DNA from: Candidatus Moraniibacteriota bacterium
Lineage (GTDB): Bacteria; Patescibacteriota; Minisyncoccia; Moranbacterales; UBA1568
Reading direction: 5' to 3'
Length of the DNA: 45,911 nucleotides
NCBI GenBank assembly: GCA_018061645.1
Contig: JAGOTT010000009.1
Location: forward strand, 1-45,911
Below are positions 25,701-31,966 of this stretch, piece after piece. The notes below the pieces were generated by a model that had not been told where the DNA came from, made no database searches, and saw only the letters and a program-made list of their open reading frames with translations. Every line of letters begins with the position of its first letter. Position 1 is the first letter of the stretch. Both the position numbers and the translations under genes were made by a program.

Positions 25701-25819
25701 TCGACGACGGACAGGGCGATCCGGAGACCAAAGTTTACGACGACCTCGCGACGGGGGAGGATCTCAATCGTCCGCATTGGTATGGCGGGGACGATGTGAT
25801 CTGGCACAAGACCAAATGA
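22718..25819 (+). CDS. Large soluble protein of unknown function inside the DGR cassette
   Basis: I do not recognise this 1033-residue protein. It is hydrophilic without a signal peptide or membrane segment. Residues 1-650 are mostly helical and charged. A strongly coiled-coil-like stretch (about 660-770) contains LAALQRDIQKKRKARANLL and VEAELRVLEAEKAALGDR. A more globular C-terminal domain (about 840-1030) contains FADSKICCFSSSNYEQ, ENLGFIFGSFGADEEGKPAI and IRTVALAGRYGGSFGENA. ATG 22718 overlaps the reverse transcriptase stop by 14 nt, suggesting coupling, and its own stop directly abuts the stop of target 2. The position between reverse transcriptase and target suggests a DGR-linked role or cargo; this is inference only. 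Confidence 0.8.
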   Translation: MMNFERRIGNIVGSARRQEAPKAVPFEGRAAVSARADLRKRGQEFRVRVLNMERPKDASSEEYDRSLGLVFRESKGEAALDLNTSSLEDFEHEAERFRGLAEAKRDVFPRYAAFLSARAAKCAEATGADTAPDIVSAGACLDTIRDIDPNTPANLLPDAMILGLRAREALRLPMPDMKAVTEAALDDPSLLVDYALALAESDRNDFLDLLPEEKRRAVSVALDASVSRVLHQSIVEKGSDEEGQRSRVRLRLYNGLRETLERGGADEKAIAKILAESIGSLGEDTRQLLLEILRDEYEAENDDAEEGQADHAPRVMKVFLDHFDDFRGNDIALQVAGSAETNRHLSIFILGKLIKNGYLSPEVKQWWSEEKAVKGKGLDTEKARLEVIKRTISDLGVVPSREILSFLADDRQWEGVTLEERIAKIRSSQEEFSGITDNHELAAVLSQDERKAMVYYLLHGGDDRFNLINSYGFGKFKEMVGLMNDLTIHEQPMRVFEKTLLSGGISEDAAKMIADRLRSGHHPIGGAQRHVDVSFDVSENALVKNANLEIGRVLGREQLGIAMLFPMYREFLESEADGMGGEALERMKGADTLADRLVLLGEIETAYPDFRSRAIAELSENWRAFGEKMILEFPLEQVFGERSVPVRGEELLPRLDTKRVDLKRMKKDLLVILRGGDKKLAALQRDIQKKRKARANLLSGLDRQEDGPGRDALQEKIRGVEAELRVLEAEKAALGDRKSVDRFAHMSEEERKAEVERIGSEILALTEKSPSAIFTYITMQVLGEDRLRESDIALVQEIESHLQGPFQAIADAAAYRKPLADKTEKKRMRVRLEYLDKTDRFMNMVRFADSKICCFSSSNYEQTIQHGTQNKYWVASINADPLSFVISIESPQEETEDAAHAKRPTPKENLGFIFGSFGADEEGKPAILLNGIYYAPGLEDKAQMESMLSGVERIFDGLPIRTVALAGRYGGSFGENAVPDGYSKDAVRLTRLRALDDGQGDPETKVYDDLATGEDLNRPHWYGGDDVIWHKTK

Positions 25820-25824
25820 TCACA
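25795..25824 (-). other. Hairpin abutting the 3' end of VR2
   Basis: TGTGATC (25795-25801) and GATCACA (25818-25824) pair perfectly; inner TGG (25802-25804) and CCA (25812-25814) extend the stem around a CACAAGA loop with a 3-nt bulge. It begins exactly where VR2 homology ends. In the Bordetella phage DGR a hairpin a few bases after VR promotes retrohoming, so an analogous role is possible. Confidence 0.45.
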
Positions 25825-26746
25825 CCCTCACCGCGACGCGAGAACCGTCATTCCCGCCCCGATCCCTCGCACCGTACCTGCTCACGTACGCCCGACGGTA
25901 GCCGCGACGCCAGCTCGCGCAAGAGACATACCCGTCGGCCGGGAAGTATGTCCCGAGGTTCCAGCAGATGGAATCCTTGCCGTTTCCGTAGTCGTCGGTG
26001 ACTTGGTTTGTTTCCTCGAGATTGGTGAGGAAGAGCGTCGCCCACTCTTCGATGGTGAGCCCTGATTCTCCCTGATACTGGGGATTCTCTTTCAGAAGTT
26101 TCAGATACTGGAGCGGCGTCTTGTTCGTCTCGATCCGTTTCCGTCCACCCTTCGTTTCTCCTCGGCCTTCCCGTGGGATATCGAGGTTGTCCTCGAGAAA
26201 CGAGACGAGGAACCCGGGGAAGGATTGGGTTCCTTCGAGCATCTGTTGTTTGGTTTTTCCATTGTGGTCCGTCCGGTCGAAGGATTCCGGGAAGCACGAG
26301 ATCTCCTGGTTCTCGTATCCCTCCCAGGTATACAGAGGATCGTTCAGGTCGAGATCGAGCGGTTTCCCGTCCGTGTCGAGAAGTGTTCCTTCTTTCTTGT
26401 GCTTGAGGATAGCTTTCTTCATCGTGTCGAAAAGACGTGCGGTCGGAAGTCCGAAGGGAGCGATCGAGAGTCTCGTGAATCCCTGTTCCGCCTTTTTTTC
26501 GAAGAATTCCCTGTTTTCAAAAAGCTTCTTCTTCACATCTTCCATCTCCGGAAAGGGACACTCCTTCCCGAGGGTATCGACGATGCCATATGTCCCCGAT
26601 TCGGGGAGGATACGGAGGAGACCGAGACGATCAAGGGTCTTGGCTCTCTGCTCGTATTGTTTCGGAAACTCGGTTTCAAGCCACGTCTCGAAGGGAGAGG
26701 GGGCGTGTTCGTGTATTTGTTGTGGGGTTGGGAAGGATTCGGGCAT
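25820..26746 (-). CDS. DGR variable target protein 2 (C-type-lectin-like C-terminus)
   Basis: This 308-residue protein is homologous to target 1 along its full length: both start MPESFP, share KTLDRLGLLRILPESG and DTMKKAILKHKKEGTLL, and end GSRVAVRV. VR2 encodes the region from about residue 270. Diversified positions that are Asn in the template appear here as Tyr, Ser, Arg, Gly or Asp, for example GYRRAYVSRYGARDRG. There is no signal peptide. The gene is inverted relative to the rest of the cassette. It converges stop-to-stop with the 1033-residue gene and diverges from dnaJ. Its promoter is a leaderless extended -10 beside a CIRCE-like operator. Function of the conserved N-terminal 200 residues is unknown. 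Confidence 0.85.
   Translation of the reverse strand: MPESFPTPQQIHEHAPSPFETWLETEFPKQYEQRAKTLDRLGLLRILPESGTYGIVDTLGKECPFPEMEDVKKKLFENREFFEKKAEQGFTRLSIAPFGLPTARLFDTMKKAILKHKKEGTLLDTDGKPLDLDLNDPLYTWEGYENQEISCFPESFDRTDHNGKTKQQMLEGTQSFPGFLVSFLEDNLDIPREGRGETKGGRKRIETNKTPLQYLKLLKENPQYQGESGLTIEEWATLFLTNLEETNQVTDDYGNGKDSICWNLGTYFPADGYVSCASWRRGYRRAYVSRYGARDRGGNDGSRVAVRV
25825..25940 (-). repeat. DGR variable repeat VR2
   Basis: Read on the minus strand, this 116-nt segment aligns without gaps to the template. Counted by eye there are 19 differences: 17 at template adenines (12 A to G, 4 A to T, 1 A to C), one T to C and one C to T. The invariant 3' block and the following GTGTGA stop context match VR1. 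VR2 lies about 4.5 kb from the template and in the opposite orientation. Confidence 0.92.
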
Positions 26747-26752
26747 GGGGGG

Positions 26753-26780
26753 AGTATAGCATGATTTTGATCATTTGCAA
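26753..26780 (-). promoter_or_regulatory. Promoter of DGR target 2 (leaderless)
   Basis: On the minus strand TTGCAA (26775-26780) precedes TGC-TATACT (TATACT at 26753-26758) with a 16-bp spacer. The -10 ends 6 nt before the ATG at 26746, as for target 1. The -35 directly touches the left arm of the CIRCE-like repeat. Confidence 0.55.
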
Positions 26781-26807
26781 TTGGCACTCTTGATCGAAGA
26801 TTGCCAA
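26781..26807. promoter_or_regulatory. CIRCE-like operator (HrcA site) between DGR target 2 and dnaJ
   Basis: TTGGCACTC (26781-26789), exactly 9 nt, then GATTGCCAA (26799-26807). The consensus CIRCE is TTAGCACTC-N9-GAGTGCTAA; the arms match at 8 of 9 and 7 of 9 positions with the correct spacer. The right arm overlaps the dnaJ -35 and the left arm abuts the -35 of target 2. Confidence 0.65.
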
Positions 26808-26829
26808 TTTTTTCATTGTACGGTAGAAT
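26801..26829 (+). promoter_or_regulatory. dnaJ promoter
   Basis: TTGCCA (26801-26806), a 17-bp spacer and TAGAAT (26824-26829). The -35 lies inside the CIRCE-like right arm, so a repressor bound there would block transcription. Confidence 0.65.
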
Positions 26830-26854
26830 CGTATGGAAACAGTATTGAAACGAT

Positions 26855-27943
26855 ATGGCACGCGATTACTACGATATTCTCGGCGTTCCGAAGACCGCGT
26901 CGCAGGACGAGGTCAAGAAAGCATTCCGCAAACAGGCGCACAAGCTGCACCCGGACAAGAGCGGCGGTGATGAGGCGAAATTCAAGGAGCTCAACGAGGC
27001 ATACCAGATCCTCTCCGATCCGGAGAAGCGGAAACGGTATGATCAGTTCGGGCATGCCGGAGCGCAGAACGGGTTCGGCGGCGGGCAGGGTTTCGGCGGA
27101 TTTTCGTCGCAAGGCGGATTCAATCCGAATGATTTCCAGTTCAACGGTGATTTCGGCGATATCTTTTCCGATATCTTCGGCGGCGGGTTCGGGGGTCGCG
27201 CGTCGACGCAGGCGGCTGCCGGCATGGATATCGAGACGGATATCGAGATCACCTTCGAGGAGATGGTATCCGGCGTGAAGCGGACGCTCGGGTTGCGGAA
27301 ACCGATCCTGTGTTCCGCGTGTGACGGGACGGGCGGGGAGCGGGGGTCGAAAGAGGAATCGTGTTCGGAATGCGCCGGATCCGGTCGTGTGGCGCGGACG
27401 GTTCGAAGCGTCTTCGGAACCTTCTCGCAGATGCAGGTCTGCACAGGCTGCCATGGAAAAGGAAAGCGGTATGCGAAGAAATGTCATGCGTGCCAGGGAG
27501 TCGGTCGGACGACCGGCGAGGATCGGATCGATGTCGAGATTCCCGCCGGTATCGGCGACGGGCAGACGATATCGATTTCCGGAAAGGGCGCCGCGGGGGA
27601 GTACGGCGCGCCGGCAGGCGACCTCTTCGTGACCGTGCATGTCCGGCCTCATCCGTCTTTCGAACGTCGGGGAGAGCATATTCTCTCGAAAATCGATATC
27701 ACGTTTCCGGTTGCCGCCCTCGGCGACTCGGTGACAGTGGATACCGTCCATGGGTCGGTAAAGATGAAGATTCCCGCGGGAACTCAGTCCGGTGAGGTGT
27801 TCCGGATAAAAGGAAAGGGACTGAAATCGGTCCGTGGTTGGGGGACGGGCGATCACCTTGTCACCGTGAATGTCAGAATTCCGAGGAAACTGTCGCGGAA
27901 TGAGGAAGCGCTTATACGGAAACTCGGTGAGGTCGGTCGCTGA
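26855..27943 (+). CDS. dnaJ: Chaperone protein DnaJ
   Basis: DnaJ delivers substrates to DnaK and stimulates its ATPase. The 362-residue protein has a J-domain (about 1-70) with the HPD motif at residues 32-34. A Gly/Phe-rich linker follows (about 75-130). Then come four CxxCxGxG zinc-binding repeats: [24 protein letters not shown] and CHACQGVG. Two C-terminal beta-domains include [15 protein letters not shown]. It is transcribed alone; no dnaK or grpE is in the window. The CIRCE-like operator and promoter immediately upstream suggest heat-shock control by HrcA. Confidence 0.97.
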   Translation: MARDYYDILGVPKTASQDEVKKAFRKQAHKLHPDKSGGDEAKFKELNEAYQILSDPEKRKRYDQFGHAGAQNGFGGGQGFGGFSSQGGFNPNDFQFNGDFGDIFSDIFGGGFGGRASTQAAAGMDIETDIEITFEEMVSGVKRTLGLRKPILCSACDGTGGERGSKEESCSECAGSGRVARTVRSVFGTFSQMQVCTGCHGKGKRYAKKCHACQGVGRTTGEDRIDVEIPAGIGDGQTISISGKGAAGEYGAPAGDLFVTVHVRPHPSFERRGEHILSKIDITFPVAALGDSVTVDTVHGSVKMKIPAGTQSGEVFRIKGKGLKSVRGWGTGDHLVTVNVRIPRKLSRNEEALIRKLGEVGR

Positions 27944-27950
27944 ATCCTGT

Positions 27951-27979
27951 TTGTGATGCCGAGAATTTCAGTGTATACT
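27951..27979 (+). promoter_or_regulatory. Promoter of the degenerate receiver gene
   Basis: TTGTGA (27951-27956), a 17-bp spacer and TATACT (27974-27979) preceded by TG two bases upstream. The start of transcription would be about 20 nt before ATG 28008. Confidence 0.65.
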
Positions 27980-28007
27980 GGGTCTGACCTATTTTTAGTG
28001 TTCTCAT

Positions 28008-28559
28008 ATGGAAAAGAAACAGTATAGCGTCGTTCTGGTCGACGATGACGCGGATACTCGGGCGCTCTATGCCGACGTGCTCCGTGAGGCCGGATTCGAT
28101 GTCCGTGAAGCGGTCGACGGGCTTGAAGGACTCGAAAAGATAAACCAGATGATTCCCGATATCGTCGCGACCGGAATCATCATGCCGCGGATGGACGGTT
28201 TCATGCTCGCGGAATCCCTGAAAAAGAACGTGGGAACCATGAGTCTTCCGGTCATGTTCCTCTCTCACCTCGGGCGCGAGGAGGACGAGGCACGGGCGAA
28301 GGTGCTCGGTGTCAAGGATTTCTTCGTGACGACCATGACGCCGCCACACGAGATCATCGGTCGCATCAAGAGTCTTCTTACGAGTTCGGATTATCTCATC
28401 ATCCCGAACCCGTACGAGCTCGATGCACAGCGACTCGCGCAGGATTTCGGTCTCAATCGGGACTTTCTCTGTTCGGATGGCGGTGAAAAGTTGGCGATCA
28501 GACTTCGTCTCAAGGATACCAGGAACAAGCGGTTCGAAGCGGAAATCGTCTGTATCTGA
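28008..28559 (+). CDS. Receiver-domain protein lacking the phosphoacceptor (pseudo-receiver)
   Basis: The first 120 or so of 183 residues have the response-regulator fold: VVLVDDDADTRALYADVL with the acidic pocket, GFDVREAVDG and IMPRMDGFML. Two key residues are changed. The aspartate normally phosphorylated is Gly56 (PDIVATGIIMP), and the conserved lysine is Thr108 (DFFVTTMTPP). Phosphorylation is therefore unlikely, and the domain probably works as a constitutive or protein-interaction module. The C-terminal 60 residues are not a recognised DNA-binding domain. It has its own promoter and no histidine kinase nearby. recJ follows 56 nt downstream. Confidence 0.8.
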   Translation: MEKKQYSVVLVDDDADTRALYADVLREAGFDVREAVDGLEGLEKINQMIPDIVATGIIMPRMDGFMLAESLKKNVGTMSLPVMFLSHLGREEDEARAKVLGVKDFFVTTMTPPHEIIGRIKSLLTSSDYLIIPNPYELDAQRLAQDFGLNRDFLCSDGGEKLAIRLRLKDTRNKRFEAEIVCI

Positions 28560-28615
28560 TTCCGGTCGATGATTCCGTCCGGTCGAGGCGGTGGTAAAGC
28601 TTTTTCGGATATCGT

Positions 28616-30307
28616 ATGTCGCGTCGATGGACGATCAGGGACAACGACGCATCAGCGGAGCCGGTCATCGACCGGCTTCTTTCGCTTCGTGGAATCGTGA
28701 CGGAAGAGGATCGGAAGCGGTTTCTCGAACCGGATTACGACCGGGATCTTCACGACCCATTTCTCTTTTCGTCCATGGACACCGTGATGGGACGGATTCG
28801 GATCGCATCGGATGCCGGGGAGCATGTCGGCATCTTCGGAGATTTCGATGCGGACGGAATAACTTCCTCTGTGCTGCTCCGCGAGGGGCTCGAGCGTGTC
28901 GGCATATCGGTTTCGGTCTACATTCCCGACAAGCACTCCGAGGGGCACGGATTATCCGTCAGTGCACTCGATTTTTTCTCGACCCAGGGATGCACGCTTG
29001 TTTTTACGGTTGATTGCGGCATGATGAACCATTCGGAAATCGCTGAGGCGAATGTCCGTGGCATGGATGTCATTGTCATCGATCACCACCATGTTCCGGA
29101 GACGCTTCCGGATGCGTTCGCGATCGTCAACCCGAAACTCCACGGCGAACCGTATCCTTTCAAGGAGCTTTGCGGCGCGGGAACGACATTCAAGGTGGTG
29201 CAGGCGATATACGGAACATTCCTTCCCGGGCATGAAGGCGAGCTCAAATGGATGCTCGATATCGCGGCGGTCGGAACGGTGGCGGATGTCATGCCGCTTA
29301 TCGGGGAAAACCGCGTCATCGTGGCCTATGGCCTTATCGTACTTTCGAAGACGAGGAGAGCCGGTTTTCAGGAAATGTTCGCGCTCGGTCGGATGCCTCT
29401 CAGAACCGGGAAAACACCGGTCGCGCGGGATATCGCGTTCCACATCGCTCCGCGGATCAATGCGGCGAGCCGGATGGCGCATGCACGGATCGCGCATGAC
29501 CTCCTGATGGAATCCGATGCGGAAAAGGCTCGGGAGTTCGCTCTCAGGCTCGAAGGATACAACGACGAGCGCCGGAAAGTGAGCGATTCCATATCGACAC
29601 TCGTCCGGGAGGAAGCGCTCCGATCGTCCGATCGCCGGATCGTCTTTGCGGCACGAGAGAACTTCCATTTCGGCGTCATCGGACTCGTCGCAGGTCGTAT
29701 CGCCAACGAATTCCGGAAACCGACGATCGTGCTGACAAAGGGTGAAACGGAGAGTCGCGGATCGCTTCGGAGCATTCCGGAAGTGAATATCATCGAGACG
29801 CTCGAGGAGTGCTCGGATCTCCTGCTCCGGTTCGGCGGCCATGCGCAGGCGGCGGGTCTGCTCGTGAAGAACTCGAATCTCGTGGAGCTCGAATCACGGC
29901 TCGATGAAATCGTGGAGCGACGGCTTTCCGGAAAGGAAATCGAGCCGGAAATCGTCGCGGATATGGCGATCCGACCCTCCGAACTTTCACTCGATCTCGT
30001 GCGTTCCATACGGAAACTCGCCCCCTTCGGGGAAGGAAACCCGGAGCCGGTCTTTTTCATGGGGAACGTGAAGGTCGAGGAGTTCCGTCCGGTCGGGGCG
30101 GACGGGAAGCATCTCAAGTTGTCGGTCTCGCTTCCCGGAGGGAGGCTCGTCGACGCTATCGGATTCTCACTTGCCGGACGGATTCCGGATTTGCGATCGG
30201 GGGATTCTCTTGATATCCTTTTCCAAGCCGATGAGAATGAATGGCAGAACAATGTCAGTCTGCAGATGAAGCTTGTCGACATGCGTCGTTCGGAACACCG
30301 GATCTGA
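28616..30307 (+). CDS. recJ: Single-stranded-DNA-specific exonuclease RecJ
   Basis: RecJ degrades single-stranded DNA 5' to 3' in recombination and mismatch repair. The 563-residue protein shows the DHH phosphoesterase motifs: GDFDADGITSSVLL (motif I), VDCGMMNHSEI (motif II), IDHHHVPE with Asp156-His157-His158 (motif III), and the later KWMLDIAAVGTVADVMPL. The DHHA1 domain contains RFGGHAQAAGLLV. The OB-type C-terminal part is present. The length matches RecJ rather than the short NrnA family. It is followed by a small gene with a strong ribosome-binding site. Confidence 0.95.
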   Translation: MSRRWTIRDNDASAEPVIDRLLSLRGIVTEEDRKRFLEPDYDRDLHDPFLFSSMDTVMGRIRIASDAGEHVGIFGDFDADGITSSVLLREGLERVGISVSVYIPDKHSEGHGLSVSALDFFSTQGCTLVFTVDCGMMNHSEIAEANVRGMDVIVIDHHHVPETLPDAFAIVNPKLHGEPYPFKELCGAGTTFKVVQAIYGTFLPGHEGELKWMLDIAAVGTVADVMPLIGENRVIVAYGLIVLSKTRRAGFQEMFALGRMPLRTGKTPVARDIAFHIAPRINAASRMAHARIAHDLLMESDAEKAREFALRLEGYNDERRKVSDSISTLVREEALRSSDRRIVFAARENFHFGVIGLVAGRIANEFRKPTIVLTKGETESRGSLRSIPEVNIIETLEECSDLLLRFGGHAQAAGLLVKNSNLVELESRLDEIVERRLSGKEIEPEIVADMAIRPSELSLDLVRSIRKLAPFGEGNPEPVFFMGNVKVEEFRPVGADGKHLKLSVSLPGGRLVDAIGFSLAGRIPDLRSGDSLDILFQADENEWQNNVSLQMKLVDMRRSEHRI

Positions 30308-30336
30308 GCCGTTCTTTTTCATGAGAGGAGAGGGAA

Positions 30337-30597
30337 ATGGAAATTTTTTCGTTGAAGAAAGGACAGATGGTGTCCGTGCTTCTGCCGTCCCGTTCGGATC
30401 GACATCCGTCGGGATCCGAAAAAGATCGTTCGTTCGTATGGACGTGGATGCCCGCGGAAGTGCTGGAAATCCGAAGCGGATCCATCAAGGCGGTCGTCGT
30501 CGATCCTACGACATGTGCCAGAGTGCAGATGATCGAATTAGCGATCGATGAGGGCTATCTCCGGACGCGGATTTCCATCGATTGTTTCCCTTATTGA
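30337..30597 (+). CDS. Small hypothetical protein, 86 residues
   Basis: No family is recognised. The start at ATG 30337 is supported by a GAGGAGAGGG ribosome-binding site ending 4 nt upstream. The protein seems to be a small beta-rich domain: MEIFSLKKGQMVSVLLPSR, then WMPAEVLEIRSGSIKAVVVD and LRTRISIDCF. This alternation resembles a compact SH3-like or KOW-like barrel, which is only an impression. It lies 29 nt after recJ and ends in a terminator, so it is probably the last gene of the recJ transcript. Confidence 0.6.
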   Translation: MEIFSLKKGQMVSVLLPSRSDRHPSGSEKDRSFVWTWMPAEVLEIRSGSIKAVVVDPTTCARVQMIELAIDEGYLRTRISIDCFPY

Positions 30598-30633
30598 GGC
30601 CGTTTCTGAAATATCGGAACCGGCCTTTTTCTT
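30597..30633 (+). terminator. Terminator after recJ and the 86-residue gene
   Basis: AGGCCG (30597-30602) pairs with CGGCCT (30621-30626), extended inward by TTTC with GGAA past a bulged C, followed by TTTTTCTTT. It overlaps the last base of the stop codon. Confidence 0.75.
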
Positions 30634-30639
30634 TATCCC

Positions 30640-30668
30640 TTTACATTTTTCGTAAAAGATGCTATAAT
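30640..30668 (+). promoter_or_regulatory. Near-consensus promoter of the 117-residue gene
   Basis: TTTACA (30640-30645), a 17-bp spacer and a perfect TATAAT (30663-30668) preceded by TGC. This is the best promoter match I found in the window and predicts strong expression, with a leader of about 35 nt before ATG 30709. Confidence 0.8.
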
Positions 30669-30708
30669 ATGTACCTCGTAAGTTCTTTTTGTGGAAAAGG
30701 AGGTAGTC

Positions 30709-31062
30709 ATGTACAAGAGACTGGTTTTCTTTGATCTGAAACGGAATGAGGCAGGAAAGGCCGTTTGCGGTTCCATCGTGACCCCGCATGGTATTTCCGA
30801 GGAATTTCTTATGATGGGAGATGCTTGCTCGGCTGTGGATGAGATGGAGCATTCCGGTCGCGTTTCTTCCGAGGAGGCGCTTCATCTCCGGGAAGAAATC
30901 CGGGGCTCCGGCTTGCCGGAAGACGGAGAAGCGATCCTCCATCGGTTGTGCGATTCGGGCGTTCTTGGTCGTATCGCGATCGCCGCCGCGAGTCGGAAGA
31001 TTCCCGCGGTATCCGGCGGACAGTCGGATCCGATTTATGATCGGAACGGGAAAATCATATAA
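30709..31062 (+). CDS. Small hypothetical protein with strong expression signals
   Basis: No family is recognised for this 117-residue protein. ATG 30709 was chosen because AAAGGAGG ends 6 nt upstream; a GTG at 30691 would place the ribosome-binding site inside the gene. The N-terminus (MYKRLVFFDLKRNEAGKAV) looks like a beta strand pair, followed by helical segments with SSEEALHLREEIRG, and the end IYDRNGKII is polar. A consensus promoter, an optimal ribosome-binding site and a strong terminator isolate it as a single highly expressed unit, which is unusual for a hypothetical gene here. Confidence 0.7.
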   Translation: MYKRLVFFDLKRNEAGKAVCGSIVTPHGISEEFLMMGDACSAVDEMEHSGRVSSEEALHLREEIRGSGLPEDGEAILHRLCDSGVLGRIAIAAASRKIPAVSGGQSDPIYDRNGKII

Positions 31063-31088
31063 TCTCGTCGGAGCATCGCTTCCGTGGT

Positions 31089-31119
31089 ATCCGGATCGTT
31101 CGTGATCCGGATTTTTTTT
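31089..31119 (+). terminator. Terminator after the 117-residue gene
   Basis: ATCCGGATC (31089-31097) and GATCCGGAT (31104-31112) form a perfect 9-bp stem with loop GTTCGT, followed by eight T. Confidence 0.9.
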
Positions 31120-31147
31120 GCAAAAAAAGCCCGGGAAGGGGTATAAT
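31118..31147 (+). promoter_or_regulatory. rnhA promoter
   Basis: TTGCAA (31118-31123), an 18-bp spacer and a perfect TATAAT (31142-31147). The -35 begins in the T-run of the preceding terminator. Transcription would start a few bases before ATG 31161, leaving almost no leader. Confidence 0.7.
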
Positions 31148-31160
31148 CAGATACAGACAT

Positions 31161-31598
31161 ATGGAAAAAATCATCATGTATACGGACGGCGGTTCCCGAG
31201 GGAATCCGGGGCCTGCCGCTCTCGGCGTGTTCATCGAGACGCTCGACAAACGATACGGGGAATATCTCGGGACGAAAACGAACAACGAGGCGGAATATGC
31301 CGCGATCGTCTCCGGCCTCCGGAAGATAAAGGCGCTTCTTGGGAAGGATCGCGCGAAGAAGGCTGCGGTCGAGTGCCGCATGGATTCGGAACTTGCCTGC
31401 AAACAGCTCAACCATGAGTACAAGATAGAGAACGCGAAGCTCCAACCATTGTTTCTCGAGGTCTGGAACCTTATGCTCGATTTCGGCGAAGTGCGGTTCG
31501 TGCATATTTTCCGCGAGAAAAATACCGCCGCCGATGCCGAGGCGAACAAGGCGATGGATGAGGCGAGCGCAGCGATGAACCAGGAAGCATTTTTATGA
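31161..31598 (+). CDS. rnhA: Ribonuclease HI family protein
   Basis: RNase H cuts the RNA strand of RNA-DNA hybrids. The 145-residue protein has the four catalytic acids of the fold: Asp9 in MYTDGGSRGNPGPAA, Glu43 in NNEAEYAAIV, Asp75 in CRMDSELACKQL and Asp125 in NTAADAEANKAMDEA. The KTNNEAEYAAI form is typical of the RNase H-like subgroup lacking the basic protrusion. It has its own promoter and a very short leader. Confidence 0.92.
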   Translation: MEKIIMYTDGGSRGNPGPAALGVFIETLDKRYGEYLGTKTNNEAEYAAIVSGLRKIKALLGKDRAKKAAVECRMDSELACKQLNHEYKIENAKLQPLFLEVWNLMLDFGEVRFVHIFREKNTAADAEANKAMDEASAAMNQEAFL

Positions 31599-31636
31599 CG
31601 ATGAACGGAGTTTGTGGGCAATAAATCGTGATACTC

Positions 31637-31966
31637 ATGGATTCAAATCAAGAAGCGAAGGAGGCTCTCGAGGGTTTGCGTGCGAACGCGAGAAAACTTG
31701 TCGTTCTTATGGAACGTTCGATGATGCCTGACGATATAAAGGCGTCGTGGATCGCGTTGCTTCCGACGATGTCCGTCAGTCAGCTGGACAGGTTCCTTTC
31801 CATGCTTGAGGCGAAGTATCTTGATGAGCAAACTCGGAATATCGATACCGAATACAAGGCTAAGATTCAATCGCTCATGGTTCGATTTGAACAGGAAAGA
31901 TCGGAGGAGGATAAAGAGGCGGAGAAGATGTTGGAGAACGTAAAAAGAGTGTCTGGGCTCCTATGA
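31637..31966 (+). CDS. Helical hypothetical protein, 109 residues
   Basis: No family is recognised. The protein is almost wholly helical and charged, with a conserved-looking middle (MMPDDIKASWIALLPTMSVSQL) and a coiled-coil-like C-terminal half rich in Glu and Lys. The ATG at 31637 was preferred to GTG 31628. Its stop overlaps the start of the next gene (ATGA at 31963), so the two are translationally coupled and probably act together. Confidence 0.55.
   Translation: MDSNQEAKEALEGLRANARKLVVLMERSMMPDDIKASWIALLPTMSVSQLDRFLSMLEAKYLDEQTRNIDTEYKAKIQSLMVRFEQERSEEDKEAEKMLENVKRVSGLL

Noticed and set aside
19837-26746. Repeats of the DGR as a CRISPR or an insertion sequence
   Set aside because: There are only three copies of a 116-nt repeat, two of them coding and diverged at adenines. 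No cas or transposase gene and no regular spacers are present.
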